A stretch of 64,000 nt of DNA from Micropterix aruncella (lineage: Eukaryota > Arthropoda > Insecta > Lepidoptera > Micropterigidae). Positions within the stretch are counted from its first letter, which is position 1. Each line of letters begins with the position of its first letter. The notes under the pieces are model-generated. The model saw nothing but the letters and a program-made list of their open reading frames with translations, was not told the DNA's origin and ran no database searches. Made by a program: the position numbers and the translations under genes. Shown here in pieces: positions 10,690-22,457 of this stretch. The stretch lies in NCBI GenBank assembly GCA_944548615.1, contig OX155961.1, positions 25,616,469 through 25,680,468 of the forward strand, read 5' to 3'.

Positions 10690-10945
10690 CCGTGCTCTGG
10701 GTGGCCGGGCCCATCTGTTCGCCGCCTGAAAGTATTCCGAAAGAGCTATCATTCCGCTCTAAGTGCTCGCCGCTAATTACAACGCAGAACCTTGGCAGAC
10801 CAGTTAATGTGTTAACGGGCTGGCTTTTGTAACACTAATTACCCAAGTGGCATTAAAACTCAAGTGAAGCACCCGGACGACCAACTAACTATCCCGATAT
10901 GGGCAGCAACTAGAGCAAGCGGTATGAATAAATAAAACAAACATT
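10690..10945 (+). repeat. Possible LINE 3' end
   Basis: A relatively GC-rich block ends 'GGTATGAATAAATAAAAC', resembling a LINE 3' terminus with a TAAA tail. No coding similarity recognised. Confidence 0.3.
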
Positions 10946-10979
10946 CTACAAAAAAAAACCTACTCCATTTATTTTAAGT

Positions 10980-11650
10980 ACAGCAGCCATGTCACGGTGA
11001 AACTTAAAACGAGCTATCATAATTGGATGCTTATAAAAACAATCGTGTCTGTGCTGTTGACCGTTGAGGACTTCCCTCAACGGTCACAGACACCAAATTT
11101 CTTATACTCATTCAGTTATGATAGCCCTTACTAAGTTTTACCATGGCATGGGTTTTGCATCCAGGTTTGGCTCCCGACGAGAGGATTCTTCAACGGTCAA
11201 CAGCACAGGCACGATATTTTTTATACACATTCAGTTATGATAGCCCGTTCTAAGTTTCACCATGATATGGCTGCTGCACCCAGGGTTGTTCCTGACGAGG
11301 GGACTCCTCAACGGCCAATAACACAAACACGACGTTTGCTATATGCATTCAATTACGACAGCCCGTTTTAAGTTTTACTAAGCCAGGACGACGGCACCCA
11401 GGGTAGACTTCCAACGAAGGAACTCCTCAACGGTCAACAGCACAGACGCGAGTTCGTTTTTTTTTTGTATATGTATATGTATTCAATAGCGACAGACCGT
11501 TTTAAGTTTTACCAAGACAGGACTGCGTCACCCAGGGTTAGCTTCCAACGAAACAACTCCTCAACGGTCAACAGCACAGACACAAAACTTCGTATACGCT
11601 TTCAACTATCATAACCCCTTCTAATTATCACCATGACATTGCTCCTGCAC
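10980..11650. repeat. Short satellite array, unit about 117-134 bp, first unit inverted
   Basis: The motif 'CTCCTCAACGGTCAACAGCA' or a close variant recurs at about 11075, 11187, 11304, 11423 and 11557, giving spacings of about 112-134 bases. Each unit also carries 'ATTCAATTAYGAYAGCCCGT' and 'CACCCAGGGTTG'. The stretch 10980-11070 is one unit in reverse orientation, so the array opens with a head-to-head junction ('CTGTTGACCGTTGAGG' then 'CCCTCAACGGTCAC'). Confidence 0.8.
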
Positions 11651-11660
11651 TTACAATACA

Positions 11661-12452
11661 AAAATACAATACTTTTCCCATTTTACTCAAACAATATTAT
11701 GGTTAATTGTTGTAGTGTCTTTTAAGGGAAACAAATTAAACAAAGCTGAAACCCTCACTTATATCAGATTTCACAATGTTGTCAATTTGACTTATTCACT
11801 TTATCAACAATTCGTTCTGATATATTCATTTTATCATTTCAGTAGTTAATTATTTATTATTTAATCTATTTATTTTGTTGAACTATTTTTTTAGGTAGCC
11901 ACGCTTCAAAAATATGACACTACCAGAAATTGTTGACGAGATGTCGTATACACAATAAGTACGTCATTTGTACAATATTTATACTGGGTGAGTTTTTAAT
12001 TAGTAGTATCCCTAAAGTTGCTGAATCAGTACAAGCAAATAATCAAATTAAAAAAAGTGTAAAACGCAAAAAAAAAACTGATAAATCGTGCTGCGCCATC
12101 TAACAATAGGTAAAATATCGCGAATAAACAATATTAGCAATATTTACTGCTAGATAGTGCAACGCAGCTAGCACATCTTTTTATACTGTTTTTCAAAACA
12201 ACAAATTTTCCAATATGAAAATAAATGTTTTTCAAAAAAAAAATATATTTGTGTTTTTCAATTGCATCAAAAGTTGCTTATTTGCTCGTACTGATTAACC
12301 CACTTTAATGATGTCACGAATTAAAAACTCATTCTCTAACAAGTATGCAGGAAAGATATTTCAATCAAAACTAGGTATAAATCAAACATCCTTTACTGAA
12401 ATATTTGTTAGGAGTTCTTGTTGTATTACTGAAGATCTTTTCACTAGTACCG
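11661..12452. other. AT-rich sequence, no gene seen
   Basis: Nothing assignable. The frame starting at 12308 runs into the MITE inverted repeat and is not a gene. Confidence 0.4.
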
Positions 12453-12455
12453 TAA

Positions 12456-12771
12456 GGGGCTCTCTAGACGATCAAGCATGCTTATCAAGCATCGTGTCGC
12501 GGGCTGGGAGAGGATCGTGAACCGCAGGAAAAATGAAAATATTTTTTTAAACATTTACCAAAAATGCCTAATTTTGTAGTTTTATACCAGGGAGTCTCGT
12601 CATTCATCAATCAACTACGTCTAATTAACGTGACTCCCTGGTATAAACTACAAAATAAGGCATTTTTGGTAAATGTTTTAAAAAATATTTGCTTATTTCC
12701 TGCGGTTTACAATTCCTTCCCAGCCCGCGACGCGATGCTTGAAAAGCATGCTTGATCGTCTAGAGAGCCCC
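12456..12771. mobile_element. Harbinger-type MITE
   Basis: Inverted arms of about 145 bases begin 'GGGGCTCTCTAGACGATCAA' at both ends and are nearly symmetrical up to a central spacer at about 12600-12630. TAA flanks each side (12453-12455, 12772-12774), the 3 bp TWA duplication expected for PIF/Harbinger. It is non-coding and differs in sequence from the element at 8136-9247. Confidence 0.85.
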
Positions 12772-12774
12772 TAA

Positions 12775-13364
12775 CTGTGTTCTCAAACAAGGGACAACTT
12801 ATATAAAATAGATTTGGCGCCCCCTTCCCAATAGTCGCTATACAATTCATCTTATACGAGTGTCGTAGCTCGACAAAACACTAAAAGCACAATAATTGAA
12901 GGCGTGAGATGTCAAATAAACCACCAGGAGCGAGAGTCCTCGAAACGTCAGCGGCAGAAAACAATTATTAAATGGCAAAAGCTAAGCGGGACCGGCTCAT
13001 GCGGCGAGGGCGTCGCGTCGCACAGTGCATGCATTCTTTGCGGATGTAGTTGTAATAAAGGAAATTAAATTACGTTCTCAGATATCTCCACGTTGGAAAA
13101 AGAACCCTGCTCAAGGTTTCATTATGTTTAAACATGTTAAAATCTGTCTCATAACTTAAACGTACAAGTTTTCGAACCATTCAATCGCATTTTTTATATT
13201 GCGACGTATCTTAATGTGTGTCGATATGTGCCATTTTCACCATGTTGTCAATCAATGATAATTTAGCTTGTTTTATATATTCTACATATTATAATAATGT
13301 AGTATAGTTCCTAATTTTCGTATATATTTGCCAACTTCACCTCAAAATACAGTTTTAGAGCAAC
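12775..13364. other. Unassigned sequence with a hammerhead-like motif
   Basis: At 12925-12949 a short stem-loop (AGGA..TCCT) is followed directly by CGAAACGTC, resembling part of the small hammerhead ribozymes carried by Penelope-like elements. No CTGANGA core is seen beside it. No gene is recognised in the rest. Confidence 0.3.
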
Positions 13365-13740
13365 TTGGGTTGTCGAATACAGCGGGCGAGCCCGTCACTT
13401 CCTGTGGGAAGTTTTAACGATTAGTCGTTCTATCTCCCTGCAGTGAGCGTAAAAGACTTGGGACAAAACAGTCCACCATCTAGCTACGCCGCAACCCGTA
13501 AGAGACCAACGCCTTAACCGCGAGATAGCCAGTAATGTTACCTGGCGGGCAAACACTCGCGCCCTTACTTCCAATTGTGACCAGATTTCTCCGGTCTCTC
13601 GATTGGTTCCGAGTTCGAGGTCGCTTGCGCGGTCCTCTCCCTTACGAAGCGGTGAAACGGTGTATACCGAATCTATCGCGGACCACGGCGTCCTTTGCCC
13701 GGCTCTTCAACCAGGATCGGATGGCCGATGGACGTTTTTA
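13365..13740 (+). repeat. RepA repeat, 5' half
   Basis: Follows RepA from 'GTTGTCGAATACAGCGGGCG' to 'GGATCGGATGGCCGATGG', then stops. The open frames inside (13535-13741 and 13603-13842) coincide with the same segments of other RepA copies and show no protein domain. Confidence 0.8.
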
Positions 13741-14560
13741 GAGCAGTGTCTTTCGTCATGGGCAATGACGATACGGCGAAATAAAATTGGCGCTGATAGC
13801 ATTGACGGCCAAACTAATATAAATTTATTTGGCCATCTATAATAACATTGATAATGAAAGGTTTTTTTTTTAAAGACAGGTTACAATAATATCATTCATA
13901 TTAATGTCATATATCGCATCACAGAAATAATACCTTTAAAACCAATGGTACGGAGAAATATAAAGCCATTTATTAGTTTATCTGAATATTGAAGTGCATA
14001 TTGATATATCAAATAAAAATTGATTATGTATTTTTTTACGTAATTAACGTTAAAAACCATTATGTAAATAATTTAAAAAAAATAAGAGCTATATATTATT
14101 ATTTGTTTATGCTGTATATTCGTGTTTATTTGTTTATGCTGTATATATAATATGTTAATTTTGTGCCACGAAAATCGCCACATTAAACATAATAATAGTA
14201 GATTAATCATTTTTTAACTATGAGTGCCATCTACACGTTGAATTTCGTACTAAAATTCTGGTTGCCAAATTGAAGTACGACGTTGATCAATCTAATTCGC
14301 TATATAATCAATGGTATAGTCTCAACTGTTGTTTTTAAAATATAACTTACCTTTAATACAATTTCAAGTTGGGTGGTTAACCGTCAATTTTATTTTATTT
14401 TTGTGTGTTAGGATAATGGTACTTTACCTATTCAAAATGTTAAAAGATTGTTTTTGATAATTAAAAGTCACATAAGGGTAACGGATCTTAAGTCCATTAC
14501 ATGCGATCAACAAATGCATCGATTTCCAGTGAAAGATACAATTCAGCTCTTATTTTGACT
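13741..14560. repeat. Diverged repeat RepC and AT-rich DNA
   Basis: 'GGCCATCTATAATAACATTG' followed by 'ATAATGAA' is shared with about 60705-60740; downstream similarity is patchy (atatcgcat, acggagaaat). No gene seen. Confidence 0.4.
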
Positions 14561-14629
14561 CGTGCAGCTATGAATCAGCACGATGAAACAATACTTTTAT
14601 TCGGAATATTTTTGGATTCCATCATTGAT

Positions 14630-15040
14630 CGGCCTATATAAACCGGCGAAAAAGCAACCAAATTATGATTCCCCAAGTGATCACCTCCCCCAAGGTTGCG
14701 ACGGCATTCGGCACTCTCTCTCACGAGTTAGGTCAACGAATCCGGCTCCTTGGTTTCCTTTCCGCATTCTCCCCGAGTCTCGAAGCATCAGTCTGTAATC
14801 CCACAGACTCGAGCCATGCCCAGTACAAGATACTAGGAGCACACGCCCAATCCTCACCCGTATATCCTCGTAACCGCAGTCGCGCATCTATATACTCGCA
14901 TCAACGTAAATTATTCGGCAAGCGTTATAACTGGCAATATTCAAACTTTCGATCAATAAAAACCTTTCTACTTCACATCAAAACCGCCTTTCAATACAAA
15001 GATAACTCGTAAGTTGATACCACCACCTCACACCGAACAA
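14630..15040 (+). promoter_or_regulatory. Possible solo LTR or promoter-like region
   Basis: A TATA box in 'GGCCTATATAAACCGGCG' (14631-14648) precedes about 300 bases of locally GC-richer sequence containing AATAAA in 'CGATCAATAAAAACC' near 14955. That spacing resembles an insect LTR (promoter, R region, poly(A) signal). I could not define TG..CA ends or a duplication, so this is tentative. The overlapping frames (14583-15012) show no domain. Confidence 0.25.
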
Positions 15041-15289
15041 CCTGGAGTCTTCTGAGGGGTGGTCCCTCACAGAAGTATTAGAAGTGACTTTTCATTTAAA
15101 ATACCTAATATTATTATCCCTCATTTAGGTAATTTATTAAAATCAGTATCAGCTGATGCTGATAGCTGATATTTATATAAAAGAATCAGCATCAACATCC
15201 GCTGATGTATAAAAAACCTGCATCAGCAACAACCCTGATTAGAACCACTTCCTTTTATCCTGTGAAGTTTATATTTTATATGTTGTTTC

Positions 15290-15570
15290 ATTTGCGATGA
15301 CAATGCATTTTTGTGGTAAGGATGACCTGATTCTACACACGGCATTGGCTTCAGCCTGGGGCTACTCATCCACGGTCAAGGTCACAGAGACGGAATTTTG
15401 AATAGGCATTTAGTTATGGCTTTTAGCTTGGGCACTTACACGAAATTTTGACATGACACCATGACATGGCTACTGCATCTAGGGTTGACTCCCGATGAGG
15501 GGACTCCTCAACGGTCAACAGCACATACACTTAATTTTGTATACGCATTCAATTATCGTAGTTCGTTCTT
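15290..15570 (+). repeat. Diverged copies of the 117-134 bp satellite unit
   Basis: About one and a half units with 'GGGGACTCCTCAACGGTCAA' and 'GCATTCAATTATCGTAG', some 4 kb from the array at 10980-11650, showing that the family is dispersed. Confidence 0.65.
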
Positions 15571-16150
15571 TCTTCTTTTCAGAGCATTTTAATAACAGCT
15601 TTTTATAAATGATTTTAAATATTATTATTATTATTATTTATATTACAATTCAAGCAATTATTCGCAAAAATGTTTGTCAACGCTATTTTGTTCTACCATG
15701 TATTTAAATCGTTTTCAAATTTTTATTTACATAATATATCACTCTGTCTACGTAGTAAAGGATTATTTTACATAAGTAAGCGTAATCCAGGGAAAATGAT
15801 GTTTATTAAATGAACATTTTCTGCCGATGTGGCTTAGAATGGGATCTAATGCAGAGAGTTTTGGCTTGCTCGTAATGTAAACAACTTTGCAGAATCGCTA
15901 ACGATGTGGTTATGCTAACAACTCCTAAACATACCGCTTATGTAAACTAAAATAACCACTAACGGCCGTTATTTAAGGGTCATATTACTAATTCCCATCG
16001 CAAATGCTGAAGATGCGAATATCGACAGTGAAGAGAAGGCGAATAGTTTTAGTTTCAGAACGATGCTGGGAATTAATTGGCGGATAATTCGCGTTCCTGC
16101 CGAGATTGTTAGAAGTGCAATTACTATGTGCGTTACCTTGGTGGTGAACG
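15571..16150. other. AT-rich sequence, no gene seen
   Basis: Contains an (ATT)n microsatellite near 15625. No supported gene. Confidence 0.4.
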
Positions 16151-16156
16151 GTTTCG

Positions 16157-16670
16157 TGCAGCTTGGGCCACAAGATCCATTTTGTTCTCGGATCGGCTCA
16201 ACTCACTTTTCAGCTCCTATTCAGAAGCCTCCTCGAGTGGAAGGCTACCCCGGGTAAGACTCCCGTGTTTTAGACTTTAGAGCTGGTGGACCGGTTTCTC
16301 CCGGCGGGATTGCATCCCGGAGCCACTGGACGGTTTGCGCACCGGTCGGCGAAGCCAATCGGCTGTGCATTCTGACTAATTGCTGAAGGGGTCTGGAGAC
16401 TATGGAAATATACTGCTTCTTAAGCAGCTGGAGTGGCTGTTGACCTGTTGGCATGCCAATCTTAAAATTACCTTGGTCCACTCGATCCTGTGTGGCACTA
16501 CGGGCAAATAACGCTCAGGTTCGCAATAAATTCAAACTGAATTACCGCTGTAATACAACAGGTAGAGGTCGCGTAAGCGACTTCGGACCCGTAACTAGTC
16601 GTGAGGACGGAGGTATCCTGAAGGTTAATTCCAGACGGAGATATCCTGCCAAAACTGGTAGTTAGGGGGT
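16157..16670 (-). repeat. RepA-related repeat (diverged subfamily), reverse orientation
   Basis: Read on the minus strand this matches the copy at 62905-63440 ('CCAGTGGCTCCGGGATGCAA' region, 'CACTCGAGGAGGCTTCTGAA', 'GTGAGTTGAGCCGATCCGAG'). The layout parallels RepA but the sequence is clearly diverged, so I treat it as a subfamily (RepA2). Confidence 0.7.
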
Positions 16671-16679
16671 GAGGCTGCC

Positions 16680-18210
16680 CGCTGGGTACCTTTCCCGGTG
16701 CCGGGTGACGGGTGACGGGTGACGGGTTCGCCCGTTGTAAACAACACCGCCCTACTGTTCGTTACCTTTAAAGTAGCCGTTCTTTAAAGGAAATTAAGAT
16801 CCAAAAGTTTTGTTTAAAGAATAGTTTGTATATTTCATCCAAATATTGATACCTATTATTGCAATTTGGAGCCTGGTTTAGAAGGCCAACAAACAAATGT
16901 TTTTTTAAATCTCAAGTTGAATTATATTTACGAGTCCTTTGGAATAGCTGACAGTCTCAGATTGCTGTAAGTTTTTAAAAAATACTACCTTTCTTTAAAG
17001 AAAACTTTAAAAGCGTTTTTCTCAAAACCATAGTTTTTGACGGATCGAACCAAACTACTTGACGGATCGAGTTGTTCCAAAAAAAAAATAATGATGAATA
17101 AATTCTCATTTATATAAATTACAAAAATCAGAAAAAGTGTTTTTATATGTACATTTTACTAGTTAAACAAAAAAAAGGGGGATCATATATTTTTTTTCTT
17201 TAAACCCTTGAAATATTAAACAATGATAAATGTAGTTTTTTTTAAGTTAGGCTACAAAATACGTATGTAACGATTAATATTTTTATCGTTACATACATAT
17301 CGTTGCATATATTTTTAGTTTATTATTTTTATTTCAGACAAAATTACGCTCGATATTACCGGCGCAAGCAGATACCGTCTTTCTGCAGCGGTAGGAACAT
17401 TTGCAATTCAATATCTCAAAAATAGTTTTTTTTACTAATATAAGAAATATTTTATATTTTATTTTTCAAATGGTAATCAAAGTGATTAAAAAACAAGAAT
17501 AGGTTTTAACTTCCCTCTAAACAAGGCCCCTTAATGATAGTCGGTTAATGCCTCTGCTGAAAGTCTCTCTTAGACATACCATAAATCAATGAATGCTTTG
17601 AAGGCGTTTTTCGATACCTCGTCGAAATCGATGTTATTTGTCTAAAAAAAAGGTAACCAAACACTGAAAAAAGTGGAAATCTGTTGAAGCAAGGGTTGAT
17701 GACGAAAGGCCTTCATCACAACTCCTCCAAGTTTGCTACTGTTTTCTGTGAAAACTGAATGGCTAAATGCTAGCCCCTGGTTTTGGGTGATGGGAGGGGG
17801 GGGGGGTAATCCTGCTCTTCGCGCCAATTTAAGGAGGCGTCATATTCATGTGTTTTAAAAACTATGTTTAAAAAAAATACACTAAACCGCCTAGCATTTA
17901 GGGCGCGTCGTACTATCGATTGTTCATTTGATTTTAGAACACATCCTAAGTTGATTTTTGATTGCATGCGCAGTATGTGACCCTGACGGATCTGTCCAAG
18001 CATACAAAGCAGCCATTTTAACAACCCAAACTTCCAAAATAAATAAATGTCTCATCAGGTAGTTCGTGCGAATTCAAAAATATATTGATTTCAATGATGG
18101 ATAGTTCGAAAGAAGAGTATTTTTAGTTGTTTCTGGAAGCCGTCTTCCTAATCCGATGTAGCCGGTAATTTTCAGACATTTATAAGGACGTGGATAAAAA
18201 TCGCCAATTG
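16680..18210. other. Unassigned sequence with minor repeats
   Basis: Holds a (GGGTGAC)3 minisatellite near 16695-16725, a perfect 12-bp hairpin (17263-17274 with 17284-17295), and a G-run near 17795. Two minus-strand frames (17642-17827, 17770-18024) read into the G-run as proline and have no recognised domain. Confidence 0.4.
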
Positions 18211-18214
18211 CCTT

Positions 18215-18600
18215 TTAGCATGTATGTAATAATAATAATAGCCTTTATTAACAATCTTATAAAACATGAATTTTTAAGTGTAATAGTATATAAAAATCAA
18301 GCAAAATTGAAACTATTTAAATAACTATATTACTTGACACCGGTATTAAAGGCCTCCCCTAAAACTTGCCACATTTTCCGATTATGGGTCATCCTCATCC
18401 AAGTAACTCCTGCCGTTTTTCGAATATTGTCTTCCCATCTAAGACGCTGACTCCCTTTTATTTTTTTGTTTTGTCTCGGATACCGTTCGGTTACCTCCTT
18501 AGACCATTTTTCTTTGTTGCTTCTAACCATATGACCGGCCCACCTCCATTTCAGTTTTCTTATGCAGTATGTGACATCATTAAGCTTAGTTTACTTCCGT
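18215..18600 (-). pseudogene. RTE-type LINE reverse transcriptase, C-terminal fragment
   Basis: The minus-strand frame reads 'DVTYCIRKLKWRWAGHMVRS', then 'EKWSKEVTERYPRQNKK', 'RLRWEDNIRKTAGVTWMR' and a short C-terminal end. W-A-G-H and R-R-W-x-D-D-I-R-like blocks are diagnostic of the last part of endonuclease-RT polyproteins of RTE-related LINEs in insects. The fragment starts near 18600 without the RT core, stops at 18330, and a short (ATT)n-type tail (plus strand 18227-18240) marks the 3' end. Typical 5'-truncated dead copy. Confidence 0.8.
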
Positions 18601-18764
18601 AATTTTTCTAGTTTTGTTTTCTATCCTAACTTGCATGTATGTAATGCTAGTAGCTAAATAATATTTTTGTCTTTTGATTTGTCTTGGACATTAATTTATC
18701 AAAAAGTAGAATATCATATTATTTAATTTTAATTACATTATTAGTAACAGAAAATGTATATGTA

Positions 18765-18905
18765 ATAGAAATATATTTATTTTCCCAATTAAAGTGTAAG
18801 CATGATGATAATGTGTAACACTTTCGTTTCTCATAATACCCTGTTATGGTAGAATATGGTAAATTTTTACTTATTTGTTAAAAGTCTAATGTTAGCCAGC
18901 GCGTT
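18765..18905 (-). repeat. Tail-family repeat
   Basis: 'AATAGAAATATATTTATTTT' followed by 'TCTCATAATACCCTGTTATG' matches the family at 4062 and 22215. Confidence 0.55.
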
Positions 18906-18932
18906 ATTGCACTGGCAGAATATCCTACTAAT

Positions 18933-19090
18933 ATTATAAACGCGAAAGTTTGTAAGAATGTATGGATGTTTGTTACTCTTTCACGAAAAAACTACTAAAT
19001 GGATTTTGATGAAACTTTACAATAATATAGCTTACACATCAGATTAACACATAGGCTATAATTTATAAAGATATAGTGTGAATTATTTAA
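18933..19090 (+). mobile_element. Helitron 5' end fragment
   Basis: Starts A|TCCTACTAATATTATAAACG and continues 'CGAAAGTTTGTAAGAATGTA', the common lepidopteran Helitron 5' end, then loses similarity. No CTAG terminus with hairpin is found downstream, so the copy is 3'-truncated. Confidence 0.7.
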
Positions 19091-19229
19091 CATATAACGA
19101 TAACTGTCAAGTAAGTAGGAAAAAATCTAAGAAATTGATATTCGAAATTTAAATTATAAGCGTCAACATATATTTTGAAAATTTTCTCAACAATAAATAA
19201 TAATTAAATAATAAATTCAGAAAATATAG

Positions 19230-19600
19230 TGCAATTCGGTGGTTAAGTAACCCGACCATGGTGCTACAAGCCTAGGAAATGGAAATATTTTCCTGAAAGT
19301 GTGGAGCTCGCCAAGACGTGTGGCCGACGTGGCCGGTATCGGGCTAAATACCTCCAATCATGATGATGAACAGTACAACCTTACCACGGCCCCCAGTCCC
19401 CAGCAGCCCCACTAGCCCGAGCCACGGCAACGGTTACCGTAACAGAAGGCAGGGGTGCTAAGAATCTCTGGGTACGATCAGGCTGCCAAACCAAACTAAC
19501 GGATCCGGATGGAGAGTGATTGGAGAGGCGTATGCCTAAAGGTGGGCGAATGCGCGCTGATGATGATGAAGAAGAAGAAGAAGTAGGAAAAAAATCTGCC
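19230..19600 (+). repeat. Retroelement 3'-end repeat ending in (GAT)n/(GAA)n
   Basis: 'GTGTGGCCGACGTGGCCGGT' followed by 'CTCCAATCATGATGATGA', and later 'GGTGGGCGAATGCGCGCTGA' leading into GATGATGATGAAGAAGAAG, are typical of RTE-like LINE or derived SINE 3' ends. The minus-strand frame 19381-19602 is a low-complexity shadow. Confidence 0.5.
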
Positions 19601-19849
19601 ATCTGCGAGCTATTCTGGCGTGCGCCGCAAAAACCGTTGGAGTTACACGTATATAATATACAATGGAAATGTTTATCTTAAATAGTCCTACAAAAAAGCC
19701 AGGGACAGCATATATCTATATTATATGTGTAAGCCATTATCGCCAAAATAGTGAACCATAAATACAATAAAAAAATAAAAATTATTTCTAACGCACATTT
19801 GGTAGTAATAAATTGATTATTATATCAAAATAAATACTTTTATCACATA

Positions 19850-20170
19850 TGGTATCTAAAGTAGATAAATTTTGTCTTTTACAGTACATCATTTGGACAA
19901 ATTTGGACAAATATTTGAATAGTTATGATGATAACCAACCGAGTGCGCGATATTATGGTGATTTTTTTATATTTTTTTTTTATATTAAAAAAATATTTAA
20001 ATCGTTAGGTCATGTTTATTGGTCATATTATCAACAATTATGAATTCTTATCAAAATAAGTAAATTTATTGTCTCAAGTGTTTAAAACAAAAGACTTTTA
20101 CCTTTTACTAAATAAATAGTTAAAGAGATAATACCTACGACATAGGTATGGAACCGCGACCGTGTCGTAA
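19850..20170 (+). repeat. Interior fragment of the Helitron family
   Basis: 'TGGTCATATTATCAACAATT' through 'GACATAGGTATGGAACCGCG' matches the reverse complement of the interior of the Helitron at 2852-3726. It abuts the 5' end of the next Helitron, which appears to have inserted into it. Confidence 0.65.
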
Positions 20171-20912
20171 TCTATAATTCTATACTAATATTATAAAGAG
20201 GTAAAGTTTGTGACATTGTAGGAAGTAATCTCTGGATCTACTGAACCGATTTTGAAAATTCTTTTACGAATAGAAAGCCACGTTATTTGTGAGTGTCATA
20301 TGGCTATATATTAATCCGAAAAATGAAAAGACTTTTTCGTGGTCGTTGGATTTACAAAGTAATTCGGAGAAAAACAGTCGAATGAAAACGTTTCTTACGA
20401 ACGCTACTTTAATGATGATAGATATATGATTGAATTCTAGAGAAAAGTTGTAGAGCTTAGTAATGCCTACAAAAAAGTAAGGGAAATCATATGTCTAAAT
20501 TTTGTATTTAAGTCACAAAAAGTAGTTTTTTATATTTAAAAAATAATTTAAATCGTTAGTTCATGGTTGTTGGTCATATTATCAACAATTATGAATTCAA
20601 ATCAAAATAAGTAAGTTTATCGTCTCAAGTGACAAAAGTCTTTTCCCTTTTACTGCATTTAATTTCCCTTTTACTGCATAAATGGTTAAAGAGATGACAC
20701 TCACAAATAAGACACTCACAAGAAGACACTCACAAATAACGGTAATATATTCAAATTGGCATGCAAATACATACATATATAATTAAAAATATAACCCTTC
20801 TTTTGGCAGGCAGGAAATAAATCATAGCACTCAGTACTAACCGAACCACACTCATAATTTCATCACAAGTAAAAATTTTTACCGCCCAACGAAGTGGGCA
20901 CGGGTCAGCTAG
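20171..20912 (+). mobile_element. Non-autonomous Helitron
   Basis: Begins A|TCTATAATTCTATACTAATA and ends GGGTCAGCTAG|T, with the GCCCA-ACGAAG-TGGGC hairpin about a dozen bases before the end. Same family as 2852-3726 in opposite orientation. No coding sequence. Confidence 0.85.
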
Positions 20913-22214
20913 TATATAATATATTGAAAATATATATTATCAATTAAACCTAAATATTATTAATAAAAAACACAGAGAAATCTTTCGTTACTGAAATAAA
21001 ACATTGAAATATACAATAAAAGATTATTATTAAAATTACATTTATTTGTGCATCATTTTTATTTTTTATGATTGTGGTTACCGTTTTATCTTTTTAATTT
21101 TACTCTGATTTTCCAGCTTAAAAGAATTAAAAATAGCTGACATTCTTGCAATTTTATTATGTTCTTTTCATTACTAAGATTTCATATAGTAATTTCTTTT
21201 CGCACTCCTTGTCGATAGCACCAAATTTGCTTTACTTTCAACGCAGGCTCAAAGAGCACTTGAATCCACTCTCATAAACTTTTACCGATTTTACTCTCCT
21301 TCTTGCGTCCCTTGCGTCATTATAAGTTTATTTTTTTTTTTCCTTAAGTTTATTGTTTTTTTTTTGCTGGATTTATCGCTTTTATAAATTCAAATTGTTC
21401 GTTTTATCTTTTTTTTTACCGCATAACATGTTGTTAAATTGAGTTAAATAAATAATAAATAAATAAATAGGCACCTACATACATTAACATCAATTTTAAT
21501 ATTCGCCTTAGAACAGACTGTAGCCTAGTTATGTGATATTTAAATATAATCAATGACAACAGTTTTTGGCATATCATGTTATTAATCTTTTTCTACTGGA
21601 CTTTAGTGTATGATATATTAATTACATATGTCCATTTTTGTTATTCACAAATGATTGTAAATTAAAAGAATACCTTAAAATAAATAAAAAATAAATAAAC
21701 AAAAGGTATGAAATAACATAACATTATACAAAAGATATAAAATTGACAAAACTGAATAAGACAGGATTATCGTATGTCTAATATCCTATCGGTTGTCGAA
21801 TCGTATGCCTTTGAAACAATAAAAATTATCTGATTTTAAAAGCTTCCAATTTAAATAAGAATGTTTGTTGCTACGGTTCGCGTAAAGCTAAATTGCCAGT
21901 AGTGAAAATAAAATGAATAAGCATTTGTTTTATAGAACGAAAACAGGCGATGGAATGCCCTCATGCACGAAACAATACGGCATTATACGCAAGAGGCCAA
22001 TTTAATTAAGCTAAGTGCCCGAGGAGAAAAGCTGCCTGAGAACGAACTAACAACAAAAAAGCTCTGGTTCTTAAAAAAGCAACCGATGTTGGGAATTCGT
22101 ACTAAAAGAATGATAAGATCTTATATCAATATCGAGATTTGGATTAAAAATCTTTTATTACAATTTCCTTTATGGCAAAACTTAGACTAATACGTAATGA
22201 AATCGTCCAAATTA
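20913..22214. other. AT-rich sequence, no gene seen
   Basis: The 75-codon frame at 21963-22190 has no recognised domain. Otherwise low-complexity AT-rich DNA. Confidence 0.4.
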
Positions 22215-22367
22215 TGGTGTAAGATAATTGTTTAGGGTGATAATGTATGACAGTTCGTTTCTCATAACTCCCTGTTATGGTAACAGATTGAAAAGTTTAC
22301 TATCTGGCAGAGGGAAAGTATTGTGAACGCATTTCTGTTTGTTCTGTATGTGACTGTGTGTATTCCT
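22215..22367 (-). repeat. Tail-family repeat and left half of the split ACAG-type repeat
   Basis: 22215-22300 matches the 'CCCTGTTATGGTAACAGATTG' family. 22310-22367 is the ACAG-type repeat in reverse orientation ('TGTGACTGTGTGTATTCCT'), cut off by the LTR element. Its continuation resumes at 45633. Confidence 0.7.
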
Positions 22368-22457
22368 TGTAGAGAATATTTTTTATTTAATCTTATTTAA
22401 TATAATTTGTATAATTTGTGAGATGTAAGATGACAATATCTCGCAATGATCATGATC

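Noticed and set aside
10980..11650. Regularly spaced repeats that might suggest a CRISPR array
   Set aside because: Units are long, contiguous and diverged, with no unique spacers, in a eukaryotic context.
13535..13842. Arg/Pro-rich frames that recur at 34365, 47028, 54754 and 55218
   Set aside because: Shadows of the GC-rich RepA repeat. Frames are not kept open across copies and occur on both strands.
19381..19602. Ser-rich frame on the minus strand
   Set aside because: Ser run comes from a (GAT/GAA)n microsatellite at the end of a retroelement repeat.
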